Of a DNA stretch of 11,355 nucleotides, positions 7,486 to 11,355 are shown piece after piece. The first letter of the stretch is position 1, and every line of letters begins with the position of its first letter. This stretch comes from an uncultured Lachnospiraceae bacterium (GTDB lineage: Bacteria; Bacillota; Clostridia; Lachnospirales; Lachnospiraceae): positions 1 to 11,355 of the forward strand of contig CACZNZ010000334.1 in NCBI GenBank assembly GCA_902782625.1, given 5' to 3'. A model generated the notes under the pieces. The model did no database searches. It had not been told where the DNA came from and saw only the letters and a list, made by a program, of their open reading frames with translations. A program made the translations under genes and the position numbers.

Positions 7486-8166
7486 ATGGCAGCGATCAGC
7501 AATGACTGGGCAAAAGCCCTGGAAGGGGAGTACAAGAAACCATATTATAAAGAACTGTACCTGACACTGAATAAAGAATATCGGGAGAGAGAAATCTATC
7601 CTCCCGCGCAGGACATTTTCAATGCGTTCCACCTTACGCCTCTCCACAAAGTCAAGGTAGTAATCATTGGGCAGGATCCGTATCATAATACGGGACAGGC
7701 TCACGGACTGTGTTTTTCTGTGCGGCCGGGCATTGAGATTCCGCCTTCTCTGCAGAACATTTACCAGGAACTTCATGATGACCTTGGCTGCAGCATTCCC
7801 AATCATGGATGTCTTACAAGCTGGGCTAAGCAAGGGGTTCTGCTCCTTAACAATGTACTCACAGTGAGGGCCCATCAGGCACATTCTCATAAAGATATTG
7901 GATGGGAACCATTCACGGATGCCGTAATCCGTATCCTGAATGAGCAGGACAGACCAATCGTCTACATGCTCTGGGGCAGGCCCGCACAAAACAAAGCAGC
8001 GGCTGTGGACAATCCGAAACATCTGATCCTAAAAGCACCGCACCCAAGCCCTTTGTCGGCTTATCGCGGATTCTTTGGATGCAGACATTTTTCAGCAGCA
8101 AATGAGTTTCTGAAGTTTCATCAGATAGAACCTATAGACTGGCAGATTCCGGATCAGCCGGAATGA
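7486..8166 (+). CDS. ung: Uracil-DNA glycosylase, family 1
   Basis: Ung removes uracil from DNA by cleaving the N-glycosidic bond, the first step of base excision repair after cytosine deamination or dUMP misincorporation. Its 226 residues are the normal length. Visible motifs: water-activating loop GQDPYH with catalytic D64, uracil-stacking F77 region (HGLCFSV), uracil-reading asparagine N122 in LLLNNVLTV, and the DNA-intercalation loop [14 protein letters not shown] with H186. GGAGG at 7473-7479 sets the ATG at 7486. It follows the shell-gene terminator and is the first gene of a close-spaced four-gene cluster; the next start is 33 bases past its stop. No separate promoter with good hexamers was found between the terminator and ung, so it may depend on read-through or on a weak site. 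Confidence 0.97.
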   Translation: MAAISNDWAKALEGEYKKPYYKELYLTLNKEYREREIYPPAQDIFNAFHLTPLHKVKVVIIGQDPYHNTGQAHGLCFSVRPGIEIPPSLQNIYQELHDDLGCSIPNHGCLTSWAKQGVLLLNNVLTVRAHQAHSHKDIGWEPFTDAVIRILNEQDRPIVYMLWGRPAQNKAAAVDNPKHLILKAPHPSPLSAYRGFFGCRHFSAANEFLKFHQIEPIDWQIPDQPE

Positions 8167-8199
8167 TACAACAGGTGACAGCAAGGGTAAGGAGGTCAT

Positions 8200-9123
8200 A
8201 TGAAGGAAGTATTACAGCGTATGCAACAGGTCCACCATCTTTGTCCGCAGTGTATTTCATGTGCATTTAACAAATACAGCACCAAGTTCCCCGAGGATTG
8301 CCTGGAAGATCAGAAGGTACTCTATATGCAGCGAGTTATGGAAATGATGTCTCAGGCAGAACTTACCACGGCGATTCCGGTGCTGGTCCGCGACATCGAT
8401 CAACTCAGGATTCAAATGTTCGGATTCACTGACGACTTCACAGAAATCAAAAAACATTTTAACGGGATTTTGCTTGAGAAAATCGATGATTTCAGAGAGA
8501 GGATTTCTCAGGCAGACGACCCGTTGAAGCTTGCCATGCAGCTTGCACTTGTGGGAAATTATATTGATTTCGGTGTGGCACCTGAGATTGACGAAACATT
8601 TCTTCATGAGCTTATAGAGGAAGCGGAGAAGAAGGATTTTGGAGAGGAGTCCTACCGACAATTACGTAAAGACCTGGAAAAAGGCGGTCTGCTGGTCTAT
8701 CTGACAGATAATTGCGGCGAGATCGTCATGGATCGCCTGGTGATCGAACAGATCAAGAAGGAATACCCCGATCTTAAAATCAGTGTTGTGGTTCGCGGCC
8801 AGGATACCATGAATGATGCAACCATGGAAGATGCCATCCAGATCGGGATGGATCAGATGGACGAGATTGAAGAAATCGCCGGTAACGGAAACAACATTAT
8901 GGGAACCTGGTTCCCGGAGGTTTCACAGGAAGCGGCAGCATTGATCAAAAAGGCCGATGTAATGATCGCAAAAGGACAGGCAAACTTTGAGACTATGCGT
9001 CTGTGTGGACTCAACGTTTACTATCTCTTCCTTTGCAAATGTGATCTCTACGCAGATATGTTCCATGTGCCAAAACTCTCCGGCATATTGATCAATGACC
9101 ATGATCCACGCAATCAACCGTAA
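8200..9123 (+). CDS. DUF89 (ARMT1-like) family protein, probable damage-control phosphatase
   Basis: DUF89 proteins are metal-dependent phosphatases; studied members remove phosphate from damaged or excess sugar and cofactor phosphates. This 307-residue protein has the family marks: N-terminal cysteine cluster C15-P-Q-C18-I-S-C21, the metal/active-site motif LTDNCGE (D170, N171), MNDATMEDA with N205 and D206, and AKGQANFET starting near 257. The CxxCxxC cluster is typical of the prokaryotic subfamily and might bind a metal. The substrate cannot be told from sequence. AAGGAGGT at 8189-8196 is a near-ideal ribosome binding site for the ATG at 8200. It lies 33 bases after ung and 30 bases before a HAD phosphatase, probably in one transcript. 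Confidence 0.9.
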   Translation: MKEVLQRMQQVHHLCPQCISCAFNKYSTKFPEDCLEDQKVLYMQRVMEMMSQAELTTAIPVLVRDIDQLRIQMFGFTDDFTEIKKHFNGILLEKIDDFRERISQADDPLKLAMQLALVGNYIDFGVAPEIDETFLHELIEEAEKKDFGEESYRQLRKDLEKGGLLVYLTDNCGEIVMDRLVIEQIKKEYPDLKISVVVRGQDTMNDATMEDAIQIGMDQMDEIEEIAGNGNNIMGTWFPEVSQEAAALIKKADVMIAKGQANFETMRLCGLNVYYLFLCKCDLYADMFHVPKLSGILINDHDPRNQP

Positions 9124-9153
9124 GCCTCGGAAAGCCAAAGGAGATGATAGAGT

Positions 9154-9963
9154 ATGAGTTATGAAGTAATCGCTCTCGATCTTGACGGGACACTGACCAA
9201 CGATAAAAAGGAGATTCCGCCGGCAACCAAAGAAGCATTATTTGCGCTGATGGAGGAAGGAAAGAAAGTCATCCTTGTTTCAGGACGGCCTGTATGTGGC
9301 GTGATGCCTGTGGCAAAAGAATTGAAGTTTGACCAGCTTGGCGGCTATGTCATGGGATATAATGCCGGGCAGGTCGTAGAATGCAAAACAATGAAGATCC
9401 TTCAGAACTATGTCCTGCCAGATGAAGTGATCGAACCGATTTTTAACATCGTGGAGGAATATCCCGATGTCTGCCTGACTTCCTATAAGGACAATAAGAT
9501 TATCATCAATAATAAATCCAATCAATACGTAGAAGTAGAGGCCTACTCCAACAAAATGCCGATCGTCGTGTGCGAAGATTTCCTGAATGAACTGGAGAGA
9601 CCTCTGAACAAACTGTTAGTCTGCGGTCCCCCGCAATATATCCCGGAGATCCTCGGAAGGATCGGGGAACAATTCGGAGATATTCTCAATCTGTTTCCTT
9701 CCGAACCATTTTTCGGAGAAGTGATGCCTAAGGGAATCGATAAGGGATATTCTTTAGGAGTCCTGGTAAAAAATCTTGGCTATCAGTCCAATCAGGTAAT
9801 CGCCTGCGGTGACTCCGGCAATGATATTCCAATGATAGAATATGCAGGCCTTGGCGTTGCCATGGACAACGCATTACCAGAGGTAAAAAAGGCAGCAGAC
9901 TATATTACACGATCTAACCAGGAAGAAGGCGTCCTGCATGTCATCAATCAGTTTATGAGGTAA
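9154..9963 (+). CDS. Cof-type HAD-IIB family hydrolase
   Basis: This is a cytosolic Mg-dependent phosphatase of the Cof/YidA type, a group that acts on sugar phosphates and related small phosphoesters. The 269-residue length is usual. HAD motif I is LDLDGTLTND with nucleophile D9 and acid/base D11, motif II is LVSGRP near 43-48, the motif III lysine is in PKGIDKGYSLG, and motif IV is ACGDSGND with D220 and D224. The stretch between motifs II and III is the C2B cap that sets specificity, and the substrate is not predictable. AAAGGAG (9137-9143) precedes the ATG. The gene is 30 bases after the DUF89 gene and 21 bases before a second Cof-type gene, consistent with a shared transcript. Confidence 0.93.
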   Translation: MSYEVIALDLDGTLTNDKKEIPPATKEALFALMEEGKKVILVSGRPVCGVMPVAKELKFDQLGGYVMGYNAGQVVECKTMKILQNYVLPDEVIEPIFNIVEEYPDVCLTSYKDNKIIINNKSNQYVEVEAYSNKMPIVVCEDFLNELERPLNKLLVCGPPQYIPEILGRIGEQFGDILNLFPSEPFFGEVMPKGIDKGYSLGVLVKNLGYQSNQVIACGDSGNDIPMIEYAGLGVAMDNALPEVKKAADYITRSNQEEGVLHVINQFMR

Positions 9964-9984
9964 TTATACAGGAGAAGATCAAGC

Positions 9985-10836
9985 ATGAGTACATTATCAG
10001 ACTATATGAAAAGTAAAAAGAGCATCTCTGATGTTTTGCTGGTTTCCGATATTGACGGCACCCTGATGAACCGTGACAGCCTTGTCAGTGACGAGAATAA
10101 GGCAGCCGTGCAGGAGTTCATTGATATGGGCGGAAAGTTCTCCGTTTGCACCGGCCGAGTAATCGGATCCTCCGAATGGATCCATCTCCCGGTCAACATG
10201 CCCTCGATCCTTCACAACGGTGGATCCATCTATGATTACGAAAAGAAAGAGATACTTTGGACAGTTCCCATGCCAGATACAGTCAAGGATCTGATTCATG
10301 AACTATTACTCCAGTTCCCACAAATGGCATGGACCGTTTACACGCCGAAAGAGCAGATATATCTTCATCACAATTCATGGGCAGAATGGTTGACCAGCAT
10401 AGAAGGCTGTGACCCGGACGCCATCGGAGAGAATCTTGAAGACATCAAAGACCCGATCATCAAGTTTGTTGTCCCGGCTGCGCCCGAAGAAATTGAGGAA
10501 GCCCGAAGTTATCTGGATAAAAAATTCACCCAGGAACCTAATCCCGGCGTCCTCTACGACGTCTCCCTTCCAACACTCTTTGAATTTACAAGTACGACGT
10601 CTGACAAAGGTTCTGCCTTAAAAGAACTTTCCCGGATGACAGGGTATGCACTGGAAGACATCATCTACATGGGAGATAACATGAACGATATGACCGCCCT
10701 GCAAAGTGCCGGCTTTGCCATCGTGCCGGCCAGCGGACATGAAGAAGCAAAAAAAGTAGCAGATTATATCACACTCGACCAGGATGAAAACATTATGATC
10801 GATGTGTTGAATGAGATAAAAAAAGGATTAGAATAA
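9985..10836 (+). CDS. Second Cof-type HAD-IIB family hydrolase
   Basis: This is a further Mg-dependent HAD phosphatase, 283 residues. Motif I is LVSDIDGTLMN with D22 and D24, motif II is VCTGRV, the motif III lysine is in TTSDKGSALKEL, and motif IV is YMGDNMNDM with D231 and D235. It is only distantly like the preceding HAD protein: the motifs match but the cap region and most of the rest differ. It therefore looks like an older paralogue with a different substrate rather than a fresh duplication. An N-terminal stretch of about 15 residues precedes the fold. AGGAGA near 9970-9975 is the ribosome binding site. It ends the ung-DUF89-HAD-HAD cluster, and a strong nested hairpin terminator begins five bases after its stop. 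Confidence 0.93.
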   Translation: MSTLSDYMKSKKSISDVLLVSDIDGTLMNRDSLVSDENKAAVQEFIDMGGKFSVCTGRVIGSSEWIHLPVNMPSILHNGGSIYDYEKKEILWTVPMPDTVKDLIHELLLQFPQMAWTVYTPKEQIYLHHNSWAEWLTSIEGCDPDAIGENLEDIKDPIIKFVVPAAPEEIEEARSYLDKKFTQEPNPGVLYDVSLPTLFEFTSTTSDKGSALKELSRMTGYALEDIIYMGDNMNDMTALQSAGFAIVPASGHEEAKKVADYITLDQDENIMIDVLNEIKKGLE

Positions 10837-10840
10837 AAAT

Positions 10841-10948
10841 CGCCTGTTGTTTCCTTCGGGCTTCGCTGTACTCAGAAAAGAAACCTGCCAAAGCAGGTTT
10901 CTTTTCTGAGTACACAGGCGCCCGGCGGAAAGCAACAGGCGGTTTTAT
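10841..10948 (+). terminator. Large nested hairpin terminator, probably bidirectional
   Basis: Three stems are stacked in one inverted repeat. The outer stem pairs 10841-10854 with 10927-10941 (14 bp with one bulged G) and is flanked by AAAAA on the left and TTTTATTA on the right. A middle stem pairs CGGGC (10857-10861) with GCCCG (10920-10924). The inner stem is a perfect 22 bp (10867-10888 with 10893-10914, loop CAAA). Its AAAAGAAACCTGC core opposite GCAGGTTTCTTTT resembles a terminator by itself. It closes the ung cluster and could stop transcription arriving from the right as well. Confidence 0.85.
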
Positions 10949-10962
10949 TATATTAGGATAAT

Positions 10963-10976
10963 TTAGTTTAAACTAA
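10963..10976. other. 14-bp perfect AT palindrome
   Basis: TTAGTTTAAACTAA is a perfect palindrome with no loop, lying between the terminator and the repeat array. It could be a regulator binding site or chance in AT-rich DNA. No gene start lies near it within the window. Confidence 0.45.
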
Positions 10977-11015
10977 TTGCTGTTTTTATTCTCCCATTTA
11001 TTCCATGATTCGCTT

Positions 11016-11355
11016 CAGGATTCGGGCAAACCCCGGGCCAGAGAAGGGAAAGTGCCGCAAAAAGCGGCACGGAAGATATACATTCAATCAGTTTGCCCGA
11101 ACCGGCCGGTAGCAGCGGCCGGTGGCAGCCGCCAGATCATATCAGGATTCGGGCAATCCCCGGGCAGGAGAGGGGAAAGTGCCGCAAAAAGCGGCACGGA
11201 AGATATATATTCAATCAGTTTGCCCGAACCGGTCGGTAGCAGCGGCCGGTGGCAGTTGCCAGATTCCATCAGGATTCGGGTAACCCCCGGGCCAGAGAGG
11301 GGAAAGTGCCGCAAAAAGCGGCACGGAAGATATATATTCAACCAGTTTGCCCGAA
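11016..11355. repeat. Array of 127-bp tandem repeats with conserved stems, cut by the window end
   Basis: Copies start at 11016, 11143 and 11270, exactly 127 bases apart. Two are full and the third (86 bases) runs off the edge. Copies 1 and 2 differ at about 11 of 127 positions by hand count, copies 2 and 3 at about 5 of 86. Each copy has an outer stem TTCGGGCAAA / TTTGCCCGAA (11021-11030 with 11092-11101 in copy 1). This encloses a hairpin GTGCCGC-AAAAA-GCGGCAC (11052-11070). An adjacent hairpin follows, ACCGGCCG-GTAGCAG-CGGCCGGT (11101-11123). The array is clearly richer in GC than the DNA just before it. It is not a CRISPR because nothing unique separates the copies. No protein is supported, since 127 is not a multiple of three. 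I do not recognise the family. Confidence 0.9.

Noticed and set aside
7667..7867. Alternate-frame open frame inside ung
   Set aside because: Fully inside a conserved gene in another frame with no independent start signal.
11084..11341. Minus-strand open frame of 85 codons across the repeats
   Set aside because: It lies wholly inside the 127-bp repeats. The period is not a multiple of three, so each copy is read in a different frame, and it has no recognisable domain.
11016..11355. CRISPR array
   Set aside because: The units are directly abutting 127-bp near-identical copies with no unique spacers, and no cas genes are present.

Overview
The window looks like a chromosomal segment from a Gram-positive anaerobe of the Clostridia, most likely a gut Lachnospiraceae. 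This is inferred from the protein flavour (GlgA, HisC and ThrRS of clostridial type), moderate GC content, strong AGGAGG ribosome binding sites and a classical Firmicutes T-box leader. No species is assigned. All recognised genes lie on the + strand.

Layout. (1) 1-795 is the 3' part of a hisC-type aminotransferase cut by the window edge. (2) 928-2379 is glgA, glycogen synthase. (3) 2380-4744/6804 is a transcription unit with its own sigma-A-like promoter directly after the glgA stop, then a full T-box leader whose specifier reads ACC (threonine), a 14-bp terminator, a membrane-anchored LTA-synthase/phosphoglycerol-transferase-like protein, and thrS. (4) 6909-7457 is a single-gene unit with an extended -10 promoter, a PduU/EutS-type bacterial microcompartment shell protein and an 11-bp terminator. 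No other microcompartment gene is in view. (5) 7486-10836 is a tight four-gene cluster: ung, a DUF89 (damage-control phosphatase family) protein, and two different Cof-type HAD phosphatases. (6) 10837-11355 is non-coding. It holds a roughly 100-nt nested hairpin terminator, a 14-bp AT palindrome, and an array of GC-rich 127-bp tandem repeats running off the right edge, each with the same foldable stems.

How the parts may work together. The T-box should raise expression of thrS when tRNA-Thr is uncharged. Because the envelope-polymer gene lies between leader and thrS, it should be under the same control. The ung cluster combines DNA repair with three predicted small-phosphoester hydrolases, which suggests a housecleaning theme. 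The most unusual items are the T-box-controlled LtaS-like gene with no clear ribosome binding site, the orphan PduU-like shell gene, the divergent ThrRS with an acidic insert, the nested terminator and the structured 127-bp repeats. I see no CRISPR array, transposase, tRNA or rRNA gene.
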